A DNA stretch of 64,000 nt. Source: Spodoptera frugiperda (taxonomy: Eukaryota; Arthropoda; Insecta; Lepidoptera; Noctuidae). Location of the stretch: the NCBI RefSeq assembly GCF_023101765.2, contig NC_064217.1:8157788-8221787 (forward strand), in the 5' to 3' direction. Below, piece after piece: positions 11,901 through 23,515 of the stretch (positions within the stretch are counted from its first letter, which is position 1; every line of letters begins with the position of its first letter). The translations under genes and the position numbers were made by a program. The notes under the pieces were generated by a model. That model did not search any database, had not been told where the DNA came from, and was given only the letters and a program-made list of their open reading frames with translations.

Positions 11901-13716
11901 GTTCGTAATACACTGCTATTCAGACGATGAGAGAATAAAACAGTTTTATCGTCTAAAGTGTTAAATTTTACGCACAGTACTAAACGAAACTGGTTTTAAA
12001 TGGTGACAAAAACCTAAATGCAGTCTGCAGACGCTTTTGATCTAAATATTTTTACACACAGTATACACTGCACTTTGTTGAAGCTTTTGATCTCATTATG
12101 CAAAACTGCTAACGCAAAACAAACTGTACGGAACTCATAAAAACAAATGACAAAGTTCAAGGTCATACAACAATAACACCTTTGTTTTAGACATCGACGT
12201 GTGGTACACGTCATGTATTTTTATTGTAGCCAGCACAAGCCAGACAAAATCAAGTTTGCACAAAACGACAACCAATCACAAAGGGCATTAGGTATTCATC
12301 GTATGCATCAGTGCAGCGGCATTAAAGGTAGTAAATAGAGACAGGACACATTACGAGAATTGAATTTTTATTAGGCTCAATTGCACTCTCTGTTGTTGCC
12401 AGCGAGACGATGCGACGCTTACGATAAACTATTTAACGCTACCACAGAGGCATAACGATATGCAGTCGGCGGGGTTTTGCATTACAGAAGCTGTGTTTTT
12501 TGGGATTTCATGAAATATTTAAAGAATTTTCGCTGTTTTCGGCGATTTTGTGTAAATTCGTTTATATTGTGTTGCATTTTTCAACCATCGAATAGCGAGG
12601 GAATTTGCAATAGTATTCTATTTTCACTCATCCCTTACGTAATAAGATTTGTTTGTCGGGATTAGAAAACCTACTTTCATATTCAGAAGTGTCCCGATCT
12701 CCAAAACATTTATTCGACTACTGCAAAAATAACCATTCAATTTTGTGGAATAGCTTCTTGTACTCTTTCAGATTATTTATTTTTGCGACGATTTTCACAA
12801 TTTCTTTAGAGATACATGTTAGATGTATATGGTCACTTTTTTCTAGCTAATAAATTCAATGATAAAGAATTACGAACAAACAATTCTTAAAGTGTATTGA
12901 AAGTAAAGAAAAGAATAAAGGGCTGACCATGTTCTACAAATGATAAATTGGTAACATCCGCGATCGTTCACTATGACCCATTAGTTTAAATTTACTTGGA
13001 CATCATTGACAGCTTGGGTTATTGGCAATTATGTCTTCGGTACGAGAGCCTATCGGCCGTCTTCTTATTGGTAACTATATGACAGGGACTTATTTGTTTC
13101 TAGTGAGTTTATTGAATTGTATATTTTTTCATTGTGGTGTTTTTTTTTATAATTGTATGGTCTTTTTCACCATTTTGTAAACCTAAAGGCTCTGAGACAA
13201 CATTTTCACTTTAAAATTATTGATATTTCTTGTGCTTAGAGCTAGCAGTATTATTCTCCATGATAAATAAATCGATTCTGGTGTTATGTGATTGATTTAC
13301 AGAACTATGAACATGACTGACAAACACATTACACTAACTTTTTAGAGCTCTTATAATAAGTAGTTCTACTAGCCCCTTCGGCGAAATAGCAATTATGTTG
13401 AGTCCGTAGCAATTTCTAAATCTGCAAGAGCGCATGTTCATGTAGCTTCACAACAAGATTGACCTTAATAAGACTATTGACAAAATGTTTGAAGCGGCGC
13501 GGCGCTTTATTGGGCAAGCCCTCGTAAAATAAGACTTGTATAACCTCAACGTTTATGCGTTTTGATTGATTGATGCCTACATACGTACCTATTTTGAATA
13601 TTGAGAGATTTTGAATTTTCATTTTAAATTGGGAGAGGAATGACAATACATAAATCTTTTAGTTCCTTATCATCAACATCGTATCATCAGTTCTTTCTAC
13701 TAGAGTTTCATCATGT
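11901..13716. other. No coding exon seen; one weak promoter-like patch
   Basis: Around 12455-12475 the sequence TGCAGTCGGCGGGG sits in a small GC-rich patch and is followed by leader-like sequence (TTTTCGGCGATTTTGTGTAA). An initiator at 12464 is possible but has no DPE. The small ORFs at 12477-12850 read through this leader and I do not credit them. The rest is AT-rich DNA, probably intron. Confidence 0.35.
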
Positions 13717-13727
13717 TTCCTTAGGCC

Positions 13728-13882
13728 TTTTTTTAAGGGGAAAAATCATCCAACAACTTCTCCCGCCGTGGGCGAGGCGAGAGGGAGTGTCAGACTTGTA
13801 TTGACTAAACACCACCCCGTTTCTACTCCGGCTTTTCGAGCCGGAACCCCGATAAACCTGCTAGTTAGTCCGCAGTTCCGGA
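13728..13882 (-). repeat. SINE-like family 2, - strand copy with target-site duplication
   Basis: Reading the - strand, the copy begins ATCCGGAACTGCGGACTAAC, carries CGGCTCGAAAAGCCGGAGTA and the GAGAG block, and ends in CCCCTTAAAAAAA. It is flanked on both sides by the direct repeat TTCCTTAGGCC (13717-13727 and 13883-13893), an 11-bp perfect target-site duplication. This fixes both ends of the element at about 155 bp and shows that it moved by target-primed retroposition. Confidence 0.9.
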
Positions 13883-14267
13883 TTCCTTAGGCCTGGGCTT
13901 CAATTATGATCACAGCAAACTCCATGTTATTAGATGCTAAATGGTTCGGAATAAACCAATCGATTTTTCTGTTGGACTTGTTTTTTTACAGCATCGCTTA
14001 TGTCTACATCTACATGCTATAGGTCCTAGTATTAGTCGTATTATTCAATATTTCTAAACAAGTATCGTGATTGCGTGATTGATTCTTATCTCGATACGGT
14101 CAGTTGGCTGAGTACGTTTTTGTTACTCAAGTGATTGAGAGTAAAATATATCTTTCATACACATGTCTCTCGTCATGTAGTGCATAACTGCATAACTTGA
14201 GATCCGGTTGCCTTGAAAGGTGTAATTTGAATATTGGTTTTAGGTGTAAAACAATATTTGTTATTTA

Positions 14268-14499
14268 CGCCCATGGATACCCGAAACACCGGAGGTGTTA
14301 CAAGTGCGTTGCCGGCCTTTTGGTGGTTAGGAATTTAAGGGTTGTTGGGGAAATCGGCGATTGGGAAGGGGGATAATTGGGCCTCCACAAACTCCACGTA
14401 ACATGACTCCTGCAACGAACAGACGTTTTTCTGTGAGGCTGTGGTATCACTCTGGTAGAGCGGCTCCATTCGTACCGAAACATGGCTCTCCTACACTGT
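14268..14499 (-). repeat. SINE-like family 1, - strand copy
   Basis: In - orientation it reads GGAGAGCCATGTTTCGGTAC, then the GAGTGATACCACAGCCTCAC block, GTTACGTGGAGTTTGTGGAG, CCCCTTCCCAATCGCCGATT and AACGCACTTGTAACACCTCC, stopping at CCATGGGCG. The usual 3' tail (ACCATCAGGTGATCC through the A-run) is missing, so the 3' end is truncated or rearranged. The 61-codon ORF in this interval belongs to the repeat and is not a gene. Confidence 0.8.
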
Positions 14500-16606
14500 G
14501 ATGAAATGTTTTAATAATATTGTATGGAAGAAAAGGTAGGTACAACCCGTACAATTTCAAAGCGAGTCAGTAGAACTCCACATTACTTCTTACCCGACAA
14601 ATACTACATTAAATCATATACTACATTTCATTTTTTCTTTCATAGATCTAGTACGTAATTCTCGATAAGTACAGGTCTTGTTACCTTGCCAGGGGTGTCG
14701 TGATTGCTGGCCAGTAAATGATAGGGGGGATCTCTTATTGCATGTTGCATCCTTTAATTGCAGGACGTGGTGTTCAATCTATGGAACGTAATTCTTATTT
14801 AATTTTTTGCTTCGAGAATATTTTTGCGGTTATTATTGCATGTGCTGGTTTTTTATGAGTTGCATAATATGAAACAAAATAAAAATATTTTAATGTAGTA
14901 GTTAACTTATATAAGGCGGACATAATATATCGACTCAATTGGCGATATATTTAAGAAGGGCAAAATTAAATGTACCCTTACCCGACGAGCTTGCGTGAAA
15001 GGGCTGATGACTGTTGATGAAGCGAAAGAGGTATGAAGATTCGTAGCAATTGGCGTTCCATTGTCTTTGCTACCCCAATGGGAGATTGGCGTTATGTTAT
15101 ATGTAGATATGTATGAATCTTGTGTGTAAAACCTTAACTTCTACGTACAATGCTAATTTTGTAAAATACTTAGTGCATAAATTTTAGGTAGGTACATTAA
15201 TAATACAGCTGGTACCTGATCATACTGTAAAGGATAATGCATAAAATATTATCAATAAATTCATTGAACTTGCCCATAATTGTGATTAATATCTTCAAGG
15301 GAACATTGTTTCGTAATCTTATCTATAATCGCGAAACACAATGTAATATAAGACCATGAGATAATGCAACGGACAATGCACTCTTGCATAATGTGGTCCG
15401 CCTACATTTGGCAAATTGTTTGAATATTTTCTTCCGCAAAGAATTTGTTGAAGTTGTTGCTACTGTATTGTTTTAGGTCGTTGAACTTTGCGGGGCAATT
15501 AGTGTGAGCTTTGCGCGTATGATGAGAGCCTGGTATAAATTTATTAATTCTGTGTTTTGTTTGAAAAAATATATGTTGTGTTTCGACTTATATTTATCGT
15601 AGTTAGTAGGTTAAGAGAGGTCCTAGACGTTTCATGTAATAGATATTTTCAGGTACTGAGCGAAAATCGAAATGTTCAATAATATAATATTATACATCGG
15701 CTCGACCTCGAGTCCAAATAATTGGCATTTCAATCCACGTACTGTACAAAATACTGTTAAATTCCTCTGTGTGCCATTGTATTGACAAAACTGTAATGTT
15801 TCAGTTAAATTATTTTACTAGGAAATCAATAGTTAGTACTTTTACACTAACACATATTTATGAATCATTCTCTATTATTACCAGCAAACTGACTAAATGA
15901 TACCGTTTTATGTACAAACATTGCTTGCACTGATTCATACATAAGTAGGTGATTTAATGAATGGTAAGTACCTACGACTACAAGAAGTACAAAGGCTTAA
16001 GATTTATTTGGAATTCTTTGATAAATCTGAAAAAAATCAAGAGACGCTTTGCTGTGCTACATACGATGGGCTCGGCTGTCGTGTAGAAGAAGACTTTATT
16101 TTTTACAGTTTGTATTATTGTAGCGGTATTCTTAGTATGAAATGAATACGTATACATGTACTTACTAAGAGTGGCACATTAAAAAAATATATAAACCAAT
16201 AACCGAGTTTTCCAACCCATCCATTAAAAGATAAACCATTGTATGTTTCTATAGTATACTTAAGTAATTCTGATTTAAGTGCATTGACATTGATCGTTAT
16301 TTTTAGTAAATCCGCGGTGCATTCGTCGCATATGGAACGCATAGCGAGTTCCTTGCGAGTGATGTAATAATTTTGCATACAACTGCATCTGTAAGTGCAT
16401 TATGTAAATTTTCACCTACTTACACGTATATTTAGAGTTTAATATTAACTGTATGGAGTTATGAGGTTTGTGGTGAATGTAATGTATTGTGAGCTTTTGA
16501 CCTGCGTGTTCAGATTTGAATAATAATAATAACGTTTGAGATAAAATAATGTTTTTGTGATAAAATAATGTTGATGTGCACGAGATATTTATTAAACATC
16601 AATCCA
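14500..16606. other. No gene seen
   Basis: AT-rich DNA without a supported ORF, repeat-family copy or promoter. The 62-codon ORF at 15957-16145 and the 87-codon ORF at 16115-16378 lack any supporting context. Confidence 0.55.
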
Positions 16607-16757
16607 ATCCAGAGCTGCGGACTGCGGGTTACCGGGGTTCCAGCTCGAAATGTAGGAGCAGTAATAGGATGATTTTTAGTCAGTAAGAGTCTGAATCCCC
16701 CTCTCGCCTCGCCCAAGGCGAGAGAAGTCATTGGATAATTCTTCCCCTCAAAAAAAT
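16607..16757 (+). repeat. SINE-like family 2, + strand copy
   Basis: Contains CCAGAGCTGCGGACTGCGGG, TTTTTAGTCAGTAAGAGTCT and CTCGCCTCGCCCAAGGCGAG, then CCCCTCAAAAAAA. The left flank ATATTTATTAAA and right flank ATATTGAATTAAA may be a decayed target-site duplication. The - strand ORF of 96 codons across it is a shadow. Confidence 0.8.
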
Positions 16758-17211
16758 ATTGAATTAAATAGCTAAAGCTTGCAGTTGTAGACCTCCACAA
16801 TTTTCTAACAAAAAATATTCCCTTATTTTTTTACAATATATATCTATATCTATTCATTTATACCTGACGGCGCTCTCCTATGTGACATGCAAACTCCAGC
16901 CGTTTTAAATTATGCAAATATTATTCATTGACGGCAAAATGATTCGAGTCTCCATCAGAAAATCTATCAACCAAGCAGTTTTACTGCAATCTAAGGAAAA
17001 ACGTTTGAAGGGGTACTCACCTGTCTTAGATAGGAGCTATTTCGCAAATTGTGAAATAAGTACCCTTCTTTGAAATTTTCGATCAAAACTTTCATAACGA
17101 ATTTACGTGAAGATGGTTATCGTTTTTTTTTTCAATTTTACTAATAGTTTATTATACATATTATAATGTAACCGAGAAGACAAATTTTTTTGTTTCGATA
17201 TACATACATAG

Positions 17212-17277
17212 ATTTTTTTAGTTGGCAAACGAGCTTATATGTGACCTGATGGTATGCGAATAGTGCCGCCCATAGAG
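17212..17277 (-). repeat. SINE-like family 1, short 3' fragment
   Basis: A T-run is followed by TTGGCAAACGAGC, GTGACCTGATGGTATGCGAA and TGCCGCCCAT. This is the reverse complement of the family 1 tail (ATGGGCGGC, ACCATCAGGTCAC, GCTCGTTTGCC, A-run). Only the last ~65 bases of the element are present, consistent with extreme 5' truncation. Confidence 0.65.
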
Positions 17278-19565
17278 ATTGATAGTTCTCGATAATTTTA
17301 TATCTAAGAAAAGAAGCTTAAACATAGAAAAATGTGCGTCAATACATATTGTACCTATATACATATAACAATTGAGAACCTGTAATACAATTTTTAGCTC
17401 GGGGTCATTAGATTTCTAACATAACTGGGCTACCGTTTCTTCATAAAATCTTCTTAGTATTCACGACTAGACGAGTCTAGCAACTGAATAGAAACCCATT
17501 TGAAACCAGTATCATAGCTTCTTTGATTACTCGGAACAGTTATCTATAAAGAAATAATGAGAGCCCTGAAACGTTGGTTGCAGATAAAGGGAAGTATAAG
17601 ATGCGAGCGAAGTACAACTTATATGGAAGTGAGGTAATAACTCACTACTTGATGTGCTACAGAAAGTTTTAAGTACACGCCTATAGAAAATGGTTTACGA
17701 TTTTCATCAGATATTATAATATATGTTGGAGTTAAAGGTTTGTCGAAATGAATAGACTATTCTGTATCGTGAATAAATATCCTATTTGAAGCTTCGTAGC
17801 TATAAATGAGAATGAAGTGTGGAAAGGCTTAGTTTGAAGAGGTGTAAATATTTTTTTGATTAATGTCTCTGTGTCTAGATATTTTAGGGATAAGTATTAT
17901 TTACTTAGCTATTGACTTTATTATTTCCTCAAAACCAATTCATTTTGAAATATTCTATTGTTGTTGTAACTGGTGGCTATCTGCATTTTCACCTGCGTTT
18001 GTCCCCAGTTACTATAAGTCGATATAGCGTGCATTTCTACATTATCAAGATATACATACAGGGGAAAAAAAGGTTTGAATGACGATACATTCAAACCATT
18101 CAATCAATCGATCTTAGACATCTAACTGTAATCCCATTACCTCCACCCACAATTCTAATTATCAAACCAACTATCAATTTAAAAGAAAATAGTTTTCCGT
18201 CTAAGGTTGATTGGTTGTCAAGTTCCAGTCGAAATGCTTTACCATTAAACACGAGATGAGGTCCATTGAAATAGACTGGCGTAAGTAAATTGCCCAGCAC
18301 TCCATTAAAAGTTTCCCGAGTACCGAAACGGTTTTGCAGGAGTTCGTTTCGTCGCAACATTAAATATGTGCTGAGAAGGCCGAGCCCGACTCAAGTAAAT
18401 TATATCTGAGCCTCAGATCGTATTTCTTTTCTTTTTGTCGTAAGATACGGTTTTTAGTTTAGAGTTTTTATTTTTTTGGAATTTATTTTTGTTAATGGTT
18501 TCGGTGTTTCCTTTTATCTTGCGTACCAGTAGGTATAATGGTTGTCAACTTTTTAATATTTAGTATCTTGGTCCAGTCTCTGCAAGAGAGTTTTTTGTAT
18601 CGTCCAGCTTGAATACAATATAATTATAGAGTATTATTGATGTAAAACCCATGGTCATTGAAGTAATACGCAGAATAAGGAAACGTATGTACCTAAAAGT
18701 ACCCAAAAATATCATATAAAATATGATATAATGATATTCATCATCAATCATATTTAATAATATTTTTTATGACTCTATATATTTAATGACATTTAATTAA
18801 ATATGATATTATGAGTATTATTAATCAAACAAACAAACCCACAACCACACATCTCAACTCATATTTACTAACATACAACACAAGACGCCATAATTTGTAA
18901 GACGCAGGATCCCGGAAACCGGAATAAGGCAAAACTTCGACTGCACGTCCCGTAATAATCCCACGGAATCGCCAAACTTGCGGTAAGCGCATGAGTCACG
19001 CCATTGCAGTTATGAGCTAACTTTCTTTAATAACTCGCATAAAAATTAAGACTTGGATCTGACATTGAGTTTATGATCTGGAATTGGCGTATGAGATTAA
19101 AAATGGATGAGTGGTGAAAGAAAATTGTGTACAATTTTATGTGTAGTACGTTTTTACAAGGGATTATTCCTTACACTAATATAAGTTGCGTATTAATTTA
19201 TATAAGCTTAATAGCAGCTATTTGAGATGGTAGTCAGTATTTGGTATAGTTAGAATTTGCTCTTAATAATACCTGATTTACTTAATTAATTATCTATATT
19301 ACTTAAATATACTAAAACGAGGATGCTTTCAAAGTTTAGATTGTAATTAAATATGGGTCTAGCTAATGCATGCATTTGCCGATTTATCCGTGAGATAATC
19401 GCATAATAATTTCCGTTCTCATTTATTTCACGCCTACTTTATATGAGATTAATAATCTTATGCAAAAGACTGGGCAGTGAGCAATGATGGTTCTAAAGTG
19501 ATGTTTATGTATCTTATTGTAATGCGTAACCATGAAACAGTGCACTTAATGCTAACAGTTTAATT
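17278..19565. other. No gene seen; one small perfect hairpin
   Basis: A 10-bp perfect hairpin lies at 18072-18097 (GGTTTGAATG, loop ACGATA, CATTCAAACC). An 86-codon - strand ORF at 18100-18360 has unremarkable composition and no splice context. Nothing else is supported. Confidence 0.5.
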
Positions 19566-19827
19566 GTGGGAGAGCCATGCTTCGGCACGAATGGGCTGGC
19601 GCGACCGGAGTGATACCACGGCCTCACAGAAAAACGCTTGCGTTGTGTGTGTGAGGTAACCGGAGGCTCTATTACTCCCCCTTCCCAATCTCCGATTTCC
19701 CAACAACCCTTAAATTCCCAACCCCAAAAGGCCGGCAACACACTTGCAACGCCTCTGGTGTTTCGGATATCCGTGGGCGCAATTGCTTACCATTAAGGCA
19801 TAAGTATGCTCGTTTACCATAAAAAAG
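19566..19827 (+). repeat. SINE-like family 1, longest copy in the window
   Basis: Runs from GTGGGAGAGCCATGCTTCGG through GGAGTGATACCACGGCCTCA, AGGTAACCGGAGGCTC, CCCCTTCCCAATCTCCGATT, AACAACCCTTAAATTCCCAA, GGCCGGCAACACACTTGCAA and ACCATTAAGGC to GTTTACCATAAAAAA. It is the best single reference for the family here. No clear target-site duplication is visible. The two - strand ORFs across it (75 and 62 codons) arise from the repeat. Confidence 0.85.
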
Positions 19828-20385
19828 TCACATATTTTCTGAACATTTAATAATTCAGCAATATATGTATGTATTTTGTCTTTCAAATCATAAAGCAACT
19901 TCCTGTATAGAATGCTTTGTTACCTACCAATAAGCTACAATTTCCTTCAAATCTTACGACGACATTTATTGCAATTGATGCTATCGTCTAGCCGAAGCCG
20001 GGACCATCGGCCGTCGACTTACGATCTTTAAATCTAATATGTCATTGCTCAGGGATGGCGAACCTTTAAATACAAATGGACTAATATTGAAAAAAAAAAC
20101 TAATTTAGTTTAGAATATAAATATTTTGACTCTTAAGTTAATATAGTAGCAATAAAGTAGCTGGACGCATGTCCGGATGGTAAGTTGGAAGGGAGCCTAA
20201 CAGCCAAAATTAATCCGAAATCCGTGAATTAGGATTAATTGTTGACATCACTTGTGTCGAGTTGAATCGAATCGAATTCAGAGATTTCTCAACTACTCTG
20301 CAACACTGAGAATAACACAAATGCGTTGCTAACCGTCAATTTAATGATTAGTGACGCACTAATAGTTTGTCATCCCCGTCATAGC
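19828..20385. other. No gene seen
   Basis: AT-rich spacer between two retroposon copies; no feature supported. Confidence 0.55.
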
Positions 20386-20564
20386 TTTTTTTTTGAGGGA
20401 GGCAAATCAACCAATTCTTTCTCGCCTTGAGCGAGGCGAGAGAGAGTATCAGACTCTTACTGACTAAAAACCACCCCGTTCCTACTCATGTTTTTCGAGC
20501 CGGAGCCCCGGCAAACCCGCTAGGTAGGATCAGGCATCAACCCTACTAGGCCCCATCTGTGGGT
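20386..20564 (-). repeat. SINE-like family 2, - strand copy with extended 5' head
   Basis: In - orientation the copy starts with GACCCACAGATGGGGCCTAG and TAGGGTTGATGCCTGATCC, a head absent from the other copies here. It then joins the family body (TAGCGGGTTTGCCGGGGCTC, GGGGTGGTTTTTAGTCAGTA) and ends CCTCAAAAAAAA. The flanks CCCCGTCATAGC (20374-20385) and CCCTGTCATGGC (20565-20576) match at 10 of 12 positions, so they are probably an aged target-site duplication. This copy suggests that the full-length family is longer than the ~150-bp form. Confidence 0.8.
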
Positions 20565-20576
20565 CCCTGTCATGGC

Positions 20577-21296
20577 TAGACCTTTCAAGCCCTTCAATAA
20601 GTATCGTCAGTCAAAGTTTTATAGGAAAATGGTAATATCTAGCTTTTGTTTAATAAATACGACTCGAGACTGTTGTATCATAATTGTTGCTAAATTAACT
20701 ACTTCTACTATGTAGCTAGCTTTGTATGTGGTTGTAAAATTCCTAATGTAGCGTGCATCAGCATCGCTTTTGTGATATATGAGGCTTGCCATGGTGTTAT
20801 GATATTATTTATTCAATGGTCTTAACGGTGTTCATTCGGTTCAAAATATGTGAGATTATTTTTTAGCAATTCTTGTTCAAACTAGTACTTTAGATTTTAA
20901 ATATATTTGAACTACAAAAATAACTTGGTTAGTTTTATTTTTTAACAAACCACCATTAATTTTAAAAATAACACTATAAGTACGCATTGTCTAAGTTGTA
21001 TAATAAACGTAGATCTATAAGTCCTTTAACTTCGCGATCCCACATAGTTTTTGTTTTATCGTCTGTCTAGTCTAGCAATATTGTAGATTAAAATTCCAAA
21101 GTACAATTTTCTTATTAAATATCTTCTCGTAAAATAATATCAGAATATAACAGACGCATCAGTTGAAGCCATATTACCTATCTATACACAGGGTGATAAA
21201 TGTTGCACAGTACTTTACCGACGGCTATTTTCAAATGTTTGACAGTTAGTACCCACTTTAAAGGTGCATACCTGAAAAATACGCGTTAAAACAAAT
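20577..21296. other. No gene seen
   Basis: AT-rich DNA with no supported feature. Confidence 0.55.
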
Positions 21297-21492
21297 AAAA
21301 GAGATGACTAACTAAAAGTCACGATTTTACTCGCGTAAATTAAAGGAGAAAAACAGCCTTCAGTAGGCTGCGCGACAATGCTCATGATGACTCGAAACTA
21401 GTAGAGATTTTTCTCTATTAATTTACGTGAGTATTCCGTGACTTTTAGTTAATTGAGTATGTCTCATGATAGTTATTAAAAAGAGATGACTA
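21297..21492. mobile_element. Inverted-repeat element flanked by a 14-bp direct repeat
   Basis: The left arm at 21309-21353 and right arm at 21408-21451 are imperfect reverse complements of about 45 bases (shared: TAACTAAAAGTCACG, ACGTAAATTAA-type core, GAGAAAAA). They enclose a ~54-base spacer that includes CAGTAGGCTGCGCGACAATG. The direct repeat AAAAGAGATGACTA occurs at 21297-21310 and 21479-21492, a perfect 14 of 14, as a target-site duplication would. No ORF is present, so any movement depended on proteins encoded elsewhere. Partial relatives occur at 1-50 and 28729-28795. This may be a MITE or an inverted pair of a short retroposon. Confidence 0.65.
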
Positions 21493-22090
21493 TTAAAAAC
21501 AAAAAAAAAATCACAACGAAGATGAAAAAGAAGTTCACAAAAGAAAAAAGTAAACTAAAACACAACACTATAATAAAATTTTTGATCGGAATATCTATCG
21601 AACTAAATATAGCTTTTCAATACATCCCTCAGATATGGAACATCCTATACAGTTACCCGAGAACGCGAACAATTTCTATACATACTAGCACATAGTTTTC
21701 CCTAGCAATTCAGTGGTGACTATCAACCTAAGTACCTATATGACGTAGGTATGTACGTTTGTATATGAGGTCGTGTATGTCTAAGGCTGGTATGCAGTAA
21801 CTGAGCTGGAATTTATATTGAGAGGGTAGCAAATAGGCTTTGGTTGTAATTTATGTTATCTACTCTGTGTTCTGAAACTAGGAGATATAGGTATTAAGTA
21901 TGGATAGTATGGATAATATTGTTTGGGAAATTCAAAATGAGCTATTTGTACATTTATGTTTGTACATGTCCATAGTGTTTTGTTGTGATCTACATCATAT
22001 CATCAACATCATGATGTTGGCTGTTCATGATGTTGTCTGTCAAAGAAATTGTTCGTCTGCCATTTACAGTTTGAAAACTATAGCTTAGTA
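21493..22090. other. No gene seen; A-rich
   Basis: The ORF at 21486-21695 is A-driven (a Lys/Asn-rich peptide) and is not credible. Nothing else is supported. Confidence 0.55.
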
Positions 22091-22644
22091 AAGGGTGTCC
22101 CAAAATTAACGCAAGATTTGAATTAAATAGAAAACGCCGTTTTTAGTCTTTTGATAGTTATATTTTTATTGATACGTAAAGTACATAGGATAGGGTTATG
22201 TATGGAATAACACATCGGACAAATGGCCTTACGGCTTTGCATGCACATGCGCACTCTTTTGTTGAAAATTTCATGACCATTCTGCATAAATGTGGCTGAA
22301 TTTCGTTGATGCAGCGTTGAATCTCCTCCTTTAATGCACTTGCTGGCTGTGGGCTTGTTGATATAGACTTGTGATTTCAAATAACCCCATAAAAAGAAGT
22401 CTAATGGTGTTAAATCACACGATCTAGGAGGCCAATTTTGATCACCGAAACGAGAGAGTACACGACCTGGAAATGTCTTTGAAATATTCTTTAATAATGA
22501 AGACACGTTGTTCTATCGTGTAACGCTCCATTTTTAATAACCCTATAATGTTAGCTGTCAAATTGCTTTTTTTTCAGGGTTGCCAACACTTCACTGCACA
22601 AATGGCAGCAAATTCAAATCTTGCGTTAATTTTGGGACACCCGA
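22091..22644 (-). mobile_element. Internally deleted Tc1/mariner-superfamily transposon
   Basis: A perfect 32-bp terminal inverted repeat lies at 22093-22124 and 22611-22642, starting GGGTGTCCCAAAATTAACGC. Two bases outside each end there is a TA dinucleotide (22089-22090 and 22645-22646), the target duplication expected of the IS630/Tc1/mariner superfamily. The interior encodes the two ends of a transposase on the - strand with the middle missing. At 554 bp, it is well short of a complete element of this type (over 1.2 kb). It looks like a deletion derivative that could still be moved in trans if a partner enzyme exists. The perfect TIR argues for fairly recent activity. Confidence 0.9.
22123..22531 (-). 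pseudogene. Tc1/mariner-type transposase, N-terminus joined to C-terminus out of frame
   Basis: On the - strand an ATG at 22531 starts MERYTIEQRVFIIKEY, an N-terminus typical of DDE transposases of this superfamily (DUF4817-like relatives). The reading then has to change frame and continues as RFGDQNWPPRSCDLTPLDFF and LWGYLKSQVYINKP to a TAA at 22123-22125, inside the left TIR. The CDLTPLDFF block is where the third catalytic acidic residue is expected. The first two Asp residues and the rest of the core are absent. The deletion join falls near 22470-22490. The product cannot be an active transposase. Superfamily assignment is confident; the exact family is not. Confidence 0.85.
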
Positions 22645-23340
22645 TATAAGACCTAGCACACATGTGATAGGACTGCATAGGATTGCGCAAAACCTTTTCT
22701 CATCTTTAGTGGACAGATTTTGCGCAATCTTATTAGTTAATATTTCTCCGTTTTTCCGCTCACACAGTACACAGGCAGTCTAAAGCTCCGATCAAGATCT
22801 CTCAAACCCTAATACACTGATACAATTTATTACCAGCAATTAATCAAATTATACGAACTTATAAACACCAAATCCGTTAACACTAGATTGTCAAAATAAT
22901 GAATTACATCTCAATTTATTCCTAAGATTTGCTTCATTGACGTTACAATTAAAATTCTAAATTAATTTCTATACTAATGAATACATAGATAGTGGTGATA
23001 TTGCAATCACAATCATAATACAACTGTTATATTGTTTAGGTACTGATTGAATATTTAAGCGTCTACGGCTGCAGGACGTGGCGTAAGCCTCGCCCACAGT
23101 TTCTGGGTGAGATTGTTAAGTGGTACTTAGTTATTGACGTATTATAAAGTACCATGTACATAAATGTACGATTTGCACAAAATAAGATAGAAGTTAAAGT
23201 GTTTACAAATAATGTAATAAGATTACTTTAGGACTTCGCTAAGGGACTGATTAAGAGATATTTTATTGATTTTGATTGTTTATGTTTCAAAAGTACCGTT
23301 GATTGTTTGTGATTGATTTGTTTATTCATCTGTCAAGATG
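22645..23340. other. No gene seen
   Basis: AT-rich DNA after the transposon; no supported feature. Confidence 0.55.
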
Positions 23341-23515
23341 ATCGCTTCACCTGCGTTGCCGTGGGATAACAAGCTTATATCCTATCACCCAAGTCAGCTC
23401 ATACTCTACCTGTATACCAAATTTCATCAAAATCCGTTCAGTAGTTTCAGCGTGTTTGACGAACAAACATCCAAAGTTTGTTTAACTTTCACATTTATAA
23501 TATTAATGTGATAGT
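23341..23515 (+). repeat. RTE-like LINE 3' tail fragment
   Basis: Carries CACCCAAGTCAGCTCATACT, TACCAAATTTCATCAAAATC, CGTTCAGTAGTTTCAGCGTG and TTTCACATTTATAATATTAA. The same order occurs at 53111-53281. This AAATTTCATCAAAATCCG-type tail is common at the 3' ends of RTE-like LINEs and their non-autonomous relatives in insects; I assign it by that resemblance. No ORF is present, as expected for a heavily 5'-truncated copy. Confidence 0.65.

Noticed and set aside
21486..21695. 69-codon Lys-rich ORF
   Set aside because: It starts within the direct repeat of the inverted-repeat element and is a product of poly-A-rich sequence.
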